Positions 47,419 through 56,599 of a stretch of 64,000 nucleotides of DNA are shown here, one piece after another (the stretch's first letter is position 1; every line of letters begins with the position of its first letter). The position numbers were made by a program, and so were the translations under genes. Location: positions 2,108,001-2,172,000 of the forward strand of contig NZ_CP010817.1 in NCBI RefSeq assembly GCF_000833025.1, written 5' to 3'. Below the pieces are notes generated by a model, which worked only from the letters and a program-made list of their open reading frames with translations, was not told where the DNA came from and ran no database searches. The DNA is from Myroides profundi. GTDB taxonomy: Bacteria; Bacteroidota; Bacteroidia; Flavobacteriales; Flavobacteriaceae.

Positions 47419-47592
47419 TTCGATATATATTTAAGGTATTTCATTAGGATTATCTTTAAAGTATTCTATAATAATAAAAAACAAACTCTCATATTAAAAA
47501 ACACTATACAATTATTTCATTTACATTACTTTACAGAAAAAACTATCTCTATCTTAGTAAAGATAATGAAAAACACTATTAACTAAATAATT

Positions 47593-48279
47593 ATGATGAA
47601 GATACAGCATAAACTTATCTATCCGATTCTACTATACTGTTTACTATATACTGTTATTACAGCTACCTATTTTTCTTTAAACTTTATAGGTAATACAGAG
47701 TATCAATCAGTATTAGCCTCTGTTCCTTTAATTCTTCTAAGTATCTACTTTATCAAGAAACATAAATTACCTATTCGCATTTCTCTAAAACTAAATACAG
47801 ACAGCAAGTCTAAGAGAGATCTAATCAAATACACTAGTCTATTTGCTGTTATTTTTTTGGTAGTCAATAGTCTACAGATATTCTTATCTGATTCATCGGA
47901 TATACGCTATGATTACTTAGAACAGATATGGTTCTTTATTCTGATATGCTTTCCAATAAAAGCCTTAGGTGAAGAAGTCTTATACAGAGGGTTAATCCAA
48001 AACTACATTGACAAATACATCAGACCTTCATCAAAAAGTATCAGCCCAGGTAACATCATCACCGCAGCATTAATGACTATTGCGCACTTAGGCTTCTTTT
48101 ATATTATGCCATTACCTAATGCCATACTAGCTTTTATACTAGTATTCTTTGCCTCGCTTTTCTTTGGGTATATCTCTAAGATTACTAATCGTAACATCTT
48201 ATATTGTACTGTAATCCACATATTCTTAAACTATATCCATGTAGCTATACAGTGCTTTTATATATCCTTTATTCTTTAA
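47593..48279 (+). CDS. CPBP-family intramembrane glutamic protease
   Basis: A 228-residue membrane protein with about six segments and the CPBP (Abi/CAAX-protease) motifs: GEEVLYRGLIQNYI (EExxxR), MTIAHLGFF and HIFLNYIH. Such enzymes cleave within the membrane or modify prenylated peptides. In bacteria the role is often unknown. It overlaps the convergent CrtA-like gene by 11 bases at the 3' ends. Confidence 0.88.
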   Translation: MMKIQHKLIYPILLYCLLYTVITATYFSLNFIGNTEYQSVLASVPLILLSIYFIKKHKLPIRISLKLNTDSKSKRDLIKYTSLFAVIFLVVNSLQIFLSDSSDIRYDYLEQIWFFILICFPIKALGEEVLYRGLIQNYIDKYIRPSSKSISPGNIITAALMTIAHLGFFYIMPLPNAILAFILVFFASLFFGYISKITNRNILYCTVIHIFLNYIHVAIQCFYISFIL

Positions 48280-48958
48280 CCTTACTACCCCACTTCTCAG
48301 ATGCTGAAATAACACTAAACCTAAGAGTCGTAAATTCATAATGAAAGTCCTTTCGCTCTCTTTCTTTCATCGCGTCTATATGACGGTTAGGTTCATCTAC
48401 TTTGCCATGTCCCTTGACCATGTCTAACATATCTTTCTGTGTATTCCATATAGAGAAAGTAGAGACTCTATGTGGAAAACCAATAGAAGCTGTAGCAAAT
48501 AGTACTCCTGGGTGATCCCGTACCAACATCTCTACTGGTCTTCCCCATTTAATAAACCTTGGTATCTGTAAGAACTTCATCCTAGCCACTGTAACTGCTA
48601 CAACTGAAGCAGATTGGTCTTCACTAATACTCTCTAGCTCCTCTGGTACAAACCCTGAGACATTACCCCATTGTCTAATTAATTTTAACTTGAGATACTC
48701 TCCTTTTGCAAGTGTTCTACCAACCTTATTATAGATTAAAAAATAATCTAATACACACTCATCTTCCCATTGGGCAAATATAACTACATGCCTAAGTTTT
48801 AATCTGGATAGGGAAAAAATAGGAGAACCTAACACCATGCTAGACATTACTTCAATATGTAATAAACCTTTTTGTCTCTTTAATCTATGTGAATTAAATA
48901 GCAATTTTAGTCTCATCCATAAAGATACTTTCACTAAGTGATAACTATATATAGTCAT
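48269..48958 (-). CDS. CrtA-like (spheroidene monooxygenase family) protein
   Basis: A 229-residue protein resembling the heme-binding dimeric alpha-beta barrel family that includes spheroidene monooxygenase CrtA. Signature parts are LKLRHVVIFAQWEDE, VAVTVARMKFLQIPRFIKW, and the C-terminal ATASIGFPHRVSTFSIWNTQKDMLDM. In phototrophs CrtA oxidises carotenoids. No carotenoid gene is near, so the substrate here is unknown. Standalone copies are frequent in Bacteroidota. Confidence 0.75.
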   Translation of the reverse strand: MTIYSYHLVKVSLWMRLKLLFNSHRLKRQKGLLHIEVMSSMVLGSPIFSLSRLKLRHVVIFAQWEDECVLDYFLIYNKVGRTLAKGEYLKLKLIRQWGNVSGFVPEELESISEDQSASVVAVTVARMKFLQIPRFIKWGRPVEMLVRDHPGVLFATASIGFPHRVSTFSIWNTQKDMLDMVKGHGKVDEPNRHIDAMKERERKDFHYEFTTLRFSVISASEKWGSKVKE

Positions 48959-49139
48959 AGATTTAAACGTTTTTATTACATTATCATTTGTGCCTTACCT
49001 GTAATATAACGATTTACATTTAAAAAAACATATCCTACAGTAAATAATGGTTAGATACTCAAAACTGTGTTAATAATAAACGTAACTTACATATTCCTAA
49101 ACTATATCTATAAAGCCTCTTTAGAGATTACTCTTCCTA

Positions 49140-49694
49140 TTATTTTAAATAGGGATTATTATCCTTATCATGTTCTACCCATATAAGTTTGCTAATATCA
49201 TATCCAACTTCTTTAGCAATTTCTAAATACTTTACTTTCACATCTTCAGGCAAAGTTTTTTCTCTAGATAGAATCCATAAATAATCAAGATTCTTTCCTG
49301 CTATTAAAGCATATCGATAATCTTCATCTAAAGCAATGACATTATAACCAGAATAGAAAGGACCAAAGAAACTAACTTTTAAAGCTGCTGTTCCTTTATC
49401 TTTTCTAAACTTTGCTACTCCTTTTGCTACAGACCACTCCTTCTCTACGTAATTATATCCACTATTAAGAACCTCTACATTCCCATCTTTATCTAGACTG
49501 TACTGAGCTGAAGTATTATTCAAATCTTTTTCAAATCGAAAGTCAAAGCGAGCTATTTCATACCACGTTCCCAAATAACGTTCTACATCAAAATTAGTAA
49601 CTGGTGTAGCTCTCTCTGGAATATCACTATTATTACATGACATTAAGAAGGTTGCACAAAAGAATAATAAACTGAAACGAATAAAGTAATTCAT
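49140..49694 (-). CDS. blc: Bacterial lipocalin (outer-membrane lipoprotein)
   Basis: A 184-residue lipoprotein (lipobox TFLMSCNN) with the lipocalin start VERYLGTWYEIARFDFRFEKDL and later conserved strings YNVIALDEDYRYALIAG and WILSREKTLP. Lipocalins bind fatty acids or lysophospholipids in a beta barrel. E. coli Blc is thought to handle membrane lipids under stress. It is a single gene with its own 5' region. Confidence 0.93.
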   Translation of the reverse strand: MNYFIRFSLLFFCATFLMSCNNSDIPERATPVTNFDVERYLGTWYEIARFDFRFEKDLNNTSAQYSLDKDGNVEVLNSGYNYVEKEWSVAKGVAKFRKDKGTAALKVSFFGPFYSGYNVIALDEDYRYALIAGKNLDYLWILSREKTLPEDVKVKYLEIAKEVGYDISKLIWVEHDKDNNPYLK

Positions 49695-49909
49695 AATTAG
49701 TACATTTTGAGTTTTATCAAAAATAAAAAAACTACTTTTAATACAACTATATTATTTAGAATTATTTTAAACAACACTTATTATTGAATAAAAAGGTCTA
49801 TCTATATTAAGTTTTCATTCCTTTTTAAAATTTAATATCCTATCTATCATTTTTTTACCGATTTTTGAATTGTCAAAAAACAACAATAATAGAATCAAAA
49901 GCTCAGATC

Positions 49910-50908
49910 ATGAAAAAAACCACACTTTTATTGGCAATGGCATTAATCGTTATGTCTTGTAACCAAAAGAACAAAGAAGAAAATAACCCCGAAATAACAA
50001 CTGAACAAACCTCAACAAATGTTGAAGAAATAGACACACCTAAAGCTGGATTTAATATTGAAGATATAGCTTATAGCAAAGCAGATATAGGTACTTTCCC
50101 ATTCTTTACCTTACCTAAAGGATTAAAAGAAATGAACAAACCATTTCAGAAAAACTTTGATGTATGTTACTTCCCTATTGATGGAGTAATGACTCCTATT
50201 GAAGGAAAACTGTATAAAACCAATGTAACTGCTGTAGCAGGAGAAGAGTTTTCTCAACGCTACTTTGAAAAAAGCTTAGAGGATTATTTAAATTCTATAG
50301 GAGCAGTAAAAGTCTTTGAAGGAGAAATCACAGAGAAAGAATATGAACGTTATAATAAACAAGATCCGAATAAAGGAGATGAAGGAGATATCGGATATAC
50401 TGGAGAATTAATTAAACTTTATATTATCCGTACACATAATCAAGGAAACGTTTATATCCAATACACGGCTAATAATGCAGGTGGTAAGCTTAATATCTTA
50501 CAAGAAGAAGCCCTACAACAGACAATTACTAAAATTACAGCAGACAAAATAGTAAAAGACCTAACTGAGAAAGGTAAATCTATCTTATATATCAACTTTG
50601 ATATCGATAAGTCTACACTTACTCAAGATGGAGAAAAAACAGTTGACGAAATAGCAATAGCTTTAAAGAAAGATCCCTCTTTAAAAATTTCAATTGAAGG
50701 ACATACAGATAACACAGGCGAAGCATCTCACAACAAAAAACTATCTACAGATAGAGCTAATGCAGTGATGAATGCCCTAATAAAACAAGGCATCGCTAAA
50801 GAGAATCTATCTGCTAAAGGCTTGGGTGCAGATAACCCATTAGTTACTAATGACTCTGACAGCAATAAAGCTAAAAACAGAAGAGTCGAATTAATTCGAG
50901 TAAAATAA
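49910..50908 (+). CDS. OmpA-family lipoprotein
   Basis: A 332-residue lipoprotein (ALIVMSCNQ) with a unique N-terminal domain (about 30-215) and a C-terminal OmpA peptidoglycan-binding domain: YINFDIDKSTLTQDGEKTV, ISIEGHTDNTGE, LSTDRANAV, LSAKGLGADNP and NRRVELIRV. It should tie the outer membrane to peptidoglycan. The frame extends back to a TTG at 49865, but ATG 49910 gives the lipoprotein signal. Confidence 0.92.
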   Translation: MKKTTLLLAMALIVMSCNQKNKEENNPEITTEQTSTNVEEIDTPKAGFNIEDIAYSKADIGTFPFFTLPKGLKEMNKPFQKNFDVCYFPIDGVMTPIEGKLYKTNVTAVAGEEFSQRYFEKSLEDYLNSIGAVKVFEGEITEKEYERYNKQDPNKGDEGDIGYTGELIKLYIIRTHNQGNVYIQYTANNAGGKLNILQEEALQQTITKITADKIVKDLTEKGKSILYINFDIDKSTLTQDGEKTVDEIAIALKKDPSLKISIEGHTDNTGEASHNKKLSTDRANAVMNALIKQGIAKENLSAKGLGADNPLVTNDSDSNKAKNRRVELIRVK

Positions 50909-50935
50909 GCCTATATCAATAGTGCTCTCCTTTAA

Positions 50936-50972
50936 ACATGCCCCAATAAGTATTTACCTTATTGGGGCATGT
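50936..50972 (+). terminator. Strong intrinsic terminator
   Basis: ACATGCCCCAATAAG / CTTATTGGGGCATGT form a 15-bp perfect stem with a 7-base loop after the OmpA gene. T-runs are short. Confidence 0.75.
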
Positions 50973-51103
50973 CTTAATGCACAGGCTGTAGGTGGTTTTT
51001 ATATGAATATTGTATTAAAATCATATTACATATTTGTATCATATGGTGCATATTACAACACAACGTAAACGTCCAATATCAAGTTGTGTATGCGTCACTG
51101 TAG

Positions 51104-51123
51104 GGGCGTAAAACGTTACGCCC
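51104..51123 (-). repeat. REP palindrome A
   Basis: GGGCGTAA-aacg-TTACGCCC lies 26 bases from the RAYT gene end. Its flank (GTAGGGGCGTAA) is the reverse complement of the flank of copies B and C, so it is inverted with respect to them. Confidence 0.85.
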
Positions 51124-51148
51124 ACCAATATATGTCACGCCACACCAT

Positions 51149-51652
51149 TCATTTATAAAATGAATCCTTTGACCACATTCTTGGATTATTAATTATATAA
51201 TTCGTTACGTTTTGGTATTCATTGTAATCACGTATTATACGATCATAATAATTTCTTTGCCAAATATTTTTAATCCCTACGCTCTTGATTACTGTACATG
51301 ATACACCTGATTTAAATCCTCTTATAATAGAACCAATCGTTTTAGAGGTAGATTCAAAACCTTCTTTCTTGATTGTAACCGTTTCTTGTACTATTTGTAT
51401 AACACCATGTATATGATTGGGCATAATCACAAAATCATGTAAAACAACATAAGGATGAAAAGTGTCTATTTTTAACCAACAATCTTTAACGATCTTTCCA
51501 ATATCACTTAGATACATTTCATCATTATTTATGCTTCCAAAAATACATACTCTATCATTGGTGCAAATTGTTATAAAATACAATCCCTGTTGAGAATAAT
51601 CATATTGATTAAAACGATACGACTGCCTATTATATAATCTTTTTTTACTCAT
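51149..51652 (-). CDS. REP-associated tyrosine transposase (RAYT)
   Basis: A 167-residue Y1 HUH-type protein related to IS200/IS605 TnpA. Signature: YFITICTNDRVCIFG near the start, HUH motif in MPNHIHGVI, and the tyrosine region IWQRNYYDRIIRDYNEYQNVTNYIINNP. RAYTs are domesticated transposases, usually single-copy, that act on REP palindromes. It is flanked on both sides by such palindromes (51104, 51778, 51854) in the inverted arrangement expected. It is intact and probably active on its own REPs. Confidence 0.95.
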   Translation of the reverse strand: MSKKRLYNRQSYRFNQYDYSQQGLYFITICTNDRVCIFGSINNDEMYLSDIGKIVKDCWLKIDTFHPYVVLHDFVIMPNHIHGVIQIVQETVTIKKEGFESTSKTIGSIIRGFKSGVSCTVIKSVGIKNIWQRNYYDRIIRDYNEYQNVTNYIINNPRMWSKDSFYK

Positions 51653-51777
51653 AATTGCTTAGAATACTATCATTTTAAAGATAACCTATTCATTAAAATA
51701 CAGGCTAAAATAATAGATTGAAAATCAAATAATTGAAACAAAATCAATACAATAAACAAATATGATGTATATTATGT

Positions 51778-51797
51778 GGGCGTAATGTTTTACGCCC
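51778..51797 (+). repeat. REP palindrome B
   Basis: GGGCGTAA-tgtt-TTACGCCC followed by CCTAC, upstream of the RAYT gene, in direct orientation to copy C and inverted to copy A. Confidence 0.88.
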
Positions 51798-51853
51798 CTA
51801 CCTGTGTGTGCCGATAGGATGTTGGTATTGTGTTATTGACATATATTTTATTT

Positions 51854-51873
51854 GGGCGTAATGTTTTACGCCC
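51854..51873 (+). repeat. REP palindrome C
   Basis: Identical 20-bp core to copy B (GGGCGTAA-tgtt-TTACGCCC) 76 bases further on, with the same CCTAC and TGTG-containing flank. Confidence 0.88.
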
Positions 51874-51925
51874 CTACCTATGTGTCCTAACAGAACATAA
51901 TATGTAATCACCTATTTCTAATACA

Positions 51926-52690
51926 TTAAAATATTCCCTTAAACGTAGGAGGACTAAACTTAATTCGCTTTCCTTCCCATTCAGTTATATTACCAGAACT
52001 ATCCATAAAGGCAAACTCTATTTCATAATCATTATCTCTTTTAAAACTAAAAGCCCCTGAACACATACCATGCCCTACACTAATAGTATCTTTATAAGCA
52101 ACTAAATAATAAGTAGTTTCTTCTTTTGTCTTTACATTCTTCATTGTAGTCTTTACTAAGAACTCTGAATCATCTTTGGCAGGATTAGAAAATATCACAT
52201 TAGAAGAAGGACCACATCCATACATAACGTTTTCTTTCTTTTCTATCTTAGGCTTAGAAGCAACCACAGGTTTATCAGTATCTACAGTAGGCAATACCTT
52301 ATACGTTATAGCTTCATATTTACCCGACTCTGTATTACGTCTTTCTAATTTGTCATGTTGAGGTAGATTATCAATTACTAAGGTATATTCAAGTCCTGCC
52401 TCTAACTCGGTATCAGGCTTTAAGATAGCTTGTGTCAGATTAAAACTACCTACGTAAGTCTCTGTCACAATTAAAGGCACTATCTTATCACCACTTTTAA
52501 GATATATGGGATATTCCTTATTAAGCGCTTTAATGATTGATTGACTGTCAGCATAGCCCTCTATCATAAAGATAGAGTTCTGATTAATGGTCGACCCATT
52601 AGGAAAAGCACTTAAGCCAAATGATCCACATTTCGCATAAGTAGCCCCTATACCAAAAAACACCATAAATAACACTAAAAGTTGTTTCAT
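51926..52690 (-). CDS. Secreted hypothetical protein
   Basis: A 254-residue protein with signal peptide (FFGIGATYAKC). The first part (about 20-130) looks like an Ig-like beta domain with FPNGSTINQNSIFMIEGY and LEAGLEYTLVIDNLP. The second part (about 150-250) is another beta region. Four Cys residues suggest disulfides after export. No function is recognised. It lies between the REP copies and a terminator. Confidence 0.7.
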   Translation of the reverse strand: MKQLLVLFMVFFGIGATYAKCGSFGLSAFPNGSTINQNSIFMIEGYADSQSIIKALNKEYPIYLKSGDKIVPLIVTETYVGSFNLTQAILKPDTELEAGLEYTLVIDNLPQHDKLERRNTESGKYEAITYKVLPTVDTDKPVVASKPKIEKKENVMYGCGPSSNVIFSNPAKDDSEFLVKTTMKNVKTKEETTYYLVAYKDTISVGHGMCSGAFSFKRDNDYEIEFAFMDSSGNITEWEGKRIKFSPPTFKGIF

Positions 52691-52761
52691 CCTTTTTGAA
52701 TTTATTAATACTTTATCTAAGATAATCTATTCTTATAAAGATTATAACTAATAAGTATAAA

Positions 52762-52800
52762 AAAGCCTATATCAATAGTAATCCCTTTGATATAGGCTTT
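52762..52800. terminator. Intrinsic terminator
   Basis: AAAGCCTATATCAA / TTGATATAGGCTTT form a 14-bp stem between two minus-strand genes. A single arm of the same sequence (AGCCTATATCAATAGT) also follows the OmpA gene, suggesting a related origin. Confidence 0.75.
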
Positions 52801-52819
52801 ATATTTTATGTCCAAATAA

Positions 52820-52957
52820 CTACTTCTTATTAGCCATTTGGTTCACTATTTCTTTTAGAAGTGCTTTTCGCTTAACAGCTGCTTCCTGTTCTTTCTTCTT
52901 CTTTTTATCTATTTTATCCTTGACAGCCTTTCTATTGGCAGGTGTATTTCTTCCCAT
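52820..52957 (-). CDS. Small lysine-rich protein (45 aa)
   Basis: ATG at 52957 and TAG at 52822 encode 45 residues: MGRNTPANRKAVKDKIDKKK and then a helical basic part ending EIVNQMANKK. The composition (about one third Lys/Arg) fits a nucleic-acid- or ribosome-associated small protein. It lies between two clear genes with its own spacing and downstream terminator. No family can be named. Confidence 0.6.
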   Translation of the reverse strand: MGRNTPANRKAVKDKIDKKKKKEQEAAVKRKALLKEIVNQMANKK

Positions 52958-53045
52958 TGTTATCTGTATTACTATATACTCTAGTGCAAAGTTATCATAC
53001 TCCTATCAATCAGCATTACTTCTAGCAGTAATAAATATGATTTAA

Positions 53046-53864
53046 TTAAAAATCTTTTTCTATAGGATTACTACTTAAGATCAGTTTCTGTTTCATCTCT
53101 GCTGGATATTGATCTATATTTTTTGCATTTCCAGGATTTAACTCTATCAGTAAATCTATTGCTGTTTTATTATAAAAAACCTTATCTGCTTTCTTTGCTT
53201 GTTTTCTAGATACCTCTTCATAATTAGCTAATCCATCTAAAGCATCCTTAGCTAATTTTATATTTTGGCTGTTGGTAAATTCAAAAACGTACTCTCCTGC
53301 CGCATCCCATGCCTTAACTACAAAACCAGGTAGATTATTAAACTTATAAGGACCATTTAATGCAGGAATGTCTGTTGTAAATAAAGCATACCACACACGT
53401 CCACCGTAGCTTGTTGTTGCCTCTTGTACCTTATATCCTTCCCATTGAGTTACTTCAGGAGCAATTGTCCATTTAATACTATTTTTATCCTCTTTATAAT
53501 AATACTTTTGTCTGCTTTGTTCAAGATAAAACTTATTTTCATCAGCATTACTATATACAGACCAAGCAAAACCTGATTTAAACTGCCTTAGTTTATTCAT
53601 TATATCCATTCTAGACAATGATTTATCTGTCTTCGAAGTTGCCATAAATTCACTTCGCTGTAGGCTTCCATAATCAGTAAAGCGAGAATTACTTTGATTA
53701 ATATCTAGAATAGCTACCCCTTCCGTTATCTGATCTGTTTTTTGAGGATCCTTTACGATTTTTGTACTATAAAAGAATCTACTGATAGCAATAGAATCAT
53801 TAGATTCTTGTGCAAAAGTGTTACCTACCAATGCTAAGGTTAAAATAAGGCAAAGTTTTTTCAT
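53046..53864 (-). CDS. GLPGLI-family secreted protein
   Basis: A 272-residue exported protein (signal VGNTFAQ). The family motif appears as NNLPGFVVKAWDAAGEYVFEF, preceded by SYGGRVWYALFTTDIP and GPYKF, as in TIGR01200 proteins of Bacteroidota. The function is unknown; members often come with TonB receptors, but none is adjacent here. Confidence 0.88.
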   Translation of the reverse strand: MKKLCLILTLALVGNTFAQESNDSIAISRFFYSTKIVKDPQKTDQITEGVAILDINQSNSRFTDYGSLQRSEFMATSKTDKSLSRMDIMNKLRQFKSGFAWSVYSNADENKFYLEQSRQKYYYKEDKNSIKWTIAPEVTQWEGYKVQEATTSYGGRVWYALFTTDIPALNGPYKFNNLPGFVVKAWDAAGEYVFEFTNSQNIKLAKDALDGLANYEEVSRKQAKKADKVFYNKTAIDLLIELNPGNAKNIDQYPAEMKQKLILSSNPIEKDF

Positions 53865-54080
53865 GATAAATATTTAGTTTTTTAAGTGTTTGTTACTAGA
53901 CTAGTAAACATATAAAAAAACTTCTAATTACCTCCTAAATATCTAATATAAGATATTTAATATTGATTTTATTATCTTTTATAGCACCATAAGCATAACA
54001 ATCTATTATTTTACAATTTAAACAAAAAGAATATTAATTAATACATATTTTTGTTAAAAACAAAAAAAACTAATCAAGAT

Positions 54081-54710
54081 ATGGGATATTATATTTTTTC
54101 TTATGGCATTAAAACAGATCAAATACTAAATGCTTTTGGTTCTAAAGATTCCAAACTACAAAAAGAAGTAGAAGAAAATGATGTCTTTCAAGACTATAGT
54201 GATTTTGAAGTAGATGATTCTAAAACATCAACGAATCAAGCTTTAATTGACATTATCCAAAAAAATCCTTTCAATCATAAGTCCAACTATGCTTATGGAT
54301 ATGCTCTAATAGGGCTTTGTGATACTTTAGGAAAAGAACTTCCTTATGGCCAAGAAATTAAACTAGGGTATGAAACAGACCTGATTAACAAGGTCTTAAC
54401 AGAAGACTTTTCTATAAAAGATATCGAGATTGAAAAATACCTTTTGGCAGACAATAGTCATCCTTTTCCTATTCCAAAAATAGTGGAATGGCCACTAATT
54501 GGTTTGATTAGACAACCTCAATTACAGGAGTTAAAGACAAAACTCTTATCCCTTAATATTACTGAAGAACAAATTGAAGAACTAGAAGATGATCCTGAGG
54601 ATAGAGAATTCACTTATGCGCATCTAAAAGGTATCTTAGACAATATTAATTATTGCCTTGATAATAATTTAGAACTAATCTCCTTCTGCCACAAGGAAAT
54701 CTACTGTTAG
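54081..54710 (+). CDS. DUF7691-like hypothetical protein
   Basis: A 209-residue cytoplasmic protein beginning MGYYIFSYGIKTDQI, acidic in the N-terminal part. It contains YAYGYALIGLCDTLGKELP and EYA-type helices near the C-terminus (LDNINYCLDNNLELISFCH). It resembles DUF7691 proteins found beside toxin/immunity genes in many bacteria. No toxin gene is next to it here. A TTG at 54051 could open the frame, but ATG 54081 is preferred. Confidence 0.7.
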   Translation: MGYYIFSYGIKTDQILNAFGSKDSKLQKEVEENDVFQDYSDFEVDDSKTSTNQALIDIIQKNPFNHKSNYAYGYALIGLCDTLGKELPYGQEIKLGYETDLINKVLTEDFSIKDIEIEKYLLADNSHPFPIPKIVEWPLIGLIRQPQLQELKTKLLSLNITEEQIEELEDDPEDREFTYAHLKGILDNINYCLDNNLELISFCHKEIYC

Positions 54711-54732
54711 TAATCAGTAGGTTCCATAAAAT

Positions 54733-54770
54733 ACAAAAGAGGATAAGTATATACCTATCCTCTTTTGTAT
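54733..54770. terminator. Bidirectional intrinsic terminator
   Basis: ACAAAAGAGGATA / TATCCTCTTTTGT form a 13-bp stem between two convergent genes. Confidence 0.88.
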
Positions 54771-54780
54771 TATCATTACT

Positions 54781-55569
54781 TTATTCTATCCAAAACTGTC
54801 CCTTAGAATAAACTCTTGCTTTACCAGCTACGATTACCCTTTCGGCTTTATTCTCACAGTATAACTCACCACCTCTTTCTGATATTTGCTTTGCAAAAAG
54901 CGTATGCTTTCCTAATCGTGATGACCAGAATGGTATAAGAGAACAATGTGCTGATCCAGTTACGGGATCCTCAAGAATAGTAGATTGAGGTGTGAAATAT
55001 CTAGAAACAAAGTCACTCTCTTCTCCCACCGAGGTTACCACCACTCCTCCTGGATCTAAGTTGATTAAATCTAAAACAGATTGATTCACTTTAATATTCT
55101 TTACATCCTCCTCTGACTCATAGACTAAGATATAATCTCTAGATTTGAAGACTTCTTTAGGCTGTATATTAAGTGATTTAGCGATAACATCTGGTAATGC
55201 TGAAGCTTCTGGCATTCTTGATGGGAAGTCCATATAGTACATCCCATCCTTAACCTCTACAATTAGCTCACCACTCTTGGTATCAAATACAATTCTGTCC
55301 TTTGGATAGTTTAATATACTTGATAGACAGTGTGCTGTAGCCAATGTAGCATGACCACATAAGTCCATTTCTATCTCAGGAGTAAACCATCTCAAATGAA
55401 TACTATCTCCGTTATCAATAAAGAATGCTGTCTCTGCAACCGCATTCTCTCTTGTTATTTTAAATAATACCTCGTCAGGCAACCAACTTTTTAAGGGTAC
55501 AACACAAGCTGGGTTTCCATGAAAAATATGTTCTGTAAAGGCATCTATTTGATATAGTTCTAATGTCAT
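54781..55569 (-). CDS. PhzF-family isomerase-like protein
   Basis: A 262-residue protein with the diaminopimelate-epimerase-like fold of PhzF: YQIDAFTEHIFHGNPACVV, the catalytic Glu in NAVAETAFF, LCGHATLATAH and DPVTGSAHCSL. PhzF isomerises a phenazine precursor, but most homologues without other phz genes have an unknown substrate, as here. It is 18 bases after the flavodoxin-fold gene, and both are divergent from an HxlR regulator. Confidence 0.9.
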   Translation of the reverse strand: MTLELYQIDAFTEHIFHGNPACVVPLKSWLPDEVLFKITRENAVAETAFFIDNGDSIHLRWFTPEIEMDLCGHATLATAHCLSSILNYPKDRIVFDTKSGELIVEVKDGMYYMDFPSRMPEASALPDVIAKSLNIQPKEVFKSRDYILVYESEEDVKNIKVNQSVLDLINLDPGGVVVTSVGEESDFVSRYFTPQSTILEDPVTGSAHCSLIPFWSSRLGKHTLFAKQISERGGELYCENKAERVIVAGKARVYSKGQFWIE

Positions 55570-55587
55570 TATCTACTTTTTAAAATA

Positions 55588-56121
55588 TTATATTGTTTCT
55601 ATAAATTGTATGTAAGGAATTACACTGTTTTTGATAGTTTCTACTGAGCTATCCTGCTCTATACCATAGTATGCATAGAATCCTTGATAGTCAGCCTTAA
55701 TGTAATTAAAGGTTACTTCAAAAGGGGCTAACAGTTGTTCTAGAGTATATTTATATTTTCCTTCTGCGCTATATTCCTGCTCATCAATTCCTGCTGATAT
55801 GGCTAATCCTATTTTCTTATTACTCATCTTATACCCACTCTGGCTACCGTAAGCCCAGCCATAAGTCAGTACCTCATCTAACCACGTTTTAAACAAAGGA
55901 GGACAATTAAACCAGTAAAAGGGAAATTGAAATACAATATGATCATAGGATTCTATCAATTCCTGTTCTTTTTGAATATCAAGTATTCCGTCAGGATATT
56001 CACTGTGTAAATTATGAATACAGTATCGTTCAGGAGATTGTTCTAACTCCTTTATCCATAACTTATTTACAATAGATTCTCCAAAATTAGGATGGGTTAA
56101 GATCACTAATGTACGCATCAT
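55588..56121 (-). CDS. NAD(P)H-dependent quinone oxidoreductase-like flavoprotein
   Basis: A 177-residue flavodoxin-2 fold protein: MRTLVILTHPNFGESIVNK at the phosphate loop, FQFPFYWFNCPPLFKTWLDEVLTYGWAYG, and LAISAGIDEQEY. This matches KefF/MdaB/YwrO-type quinone or azo-reductases using FMN or FAD. Two ATG codons in a row (56121, 56118) can serve as start. The divergent HxlR gene 100 bases away suggests induction by electrophiles or quinones. Confidence 0.9.
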   Translation of the reverse strand: MMRTLVILTHPNFGESIVNKLWIKELEQSPERYCIHNLHSEYPDGILDIQKEQELIESYDHIVFQFPFYWFNCPPLFKTWLDEVLTYGWAYGSQSGYKMSNKKIGLAISAGIDEQEYSAEGKYKYTLEQLLAPFEVTFNYIKADYQGFYAYYGIEQDSSVETIKNSVIPYIQFIETI

Positions 56122-56220
56122 TTCTTAGCATTAATCGTTATTACTACCGCAAAAATAGGGAGTTCAAACAGCTTTTTGTACCTTAGCGCCCAATTGTTAG
56201 ATACTATCAAAAAAGTAAGT

Positions 56221-56595
56221 ATGACCAAAATTAAGGAGACTTCTACTCACTTCGAAAACAAAAAAGCCCTTGAAAATGAATGTAATGAGGTATATGCCAC
56301 AAGTATAATTGGAGGGCAATGGACGATGGCTATTTGTTGTTATTTACTTGAAGGGAAGATGCGTTTTGGAGAGATTAAAAAGGTATTACCAAATATTACA
56401 GAAAGAGTGCTTACACTTCAACTACGCAAATTAGAAGAGAATAAGGTTATTATCCGTACTATTTATCCAGAAGTACCGCCACGAGTAGAATACGAACTTA
56501 CACCTATAGGTCTAAAACTAGCTCCCATCATTAAAGCACTAGGCAAATGGGGAGCTGAGCATAAAAACCTTGAAGAAGAAACTAAACAAGTGTAG
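56221..56595 (+). CDS. HxlR-family transcriptional regulator
   Basis: A 124-residue winged-helix protein: ECNEVYATSIIGGQWTMAICCYL, MRFGEIKKVLPNITERVLTLQLRKLEENKVI and the wing RVEYELTPIGLKL. The Cys in the N-terminal helix (NECNEVY) is the usual redox-sensing position. It is divergent from the quinone reductase and PhzF genes, which are its likely targets. The frame opens earlier at 56176, but ATG 56221 fits. Confidence 0.93.
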   Translation: MTKIKETSTHFENKKALENECNEVYATSIIGGQWTMAICCYLLEGKMRFGEIKKVLPNITERVLTLQLRKLEENKVIIRTIYPEVPPRVEYELTPIGLKLAPIIKALGKWGAEHKNLEEETKQV

Positions 56596-56599
56596 CAAG

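Noticed and set aside
54781..55569. Phenazine biosynthesis locus
   Set aside because: Only a PhzF-like gene is present; none of the other phz genes are in the window.
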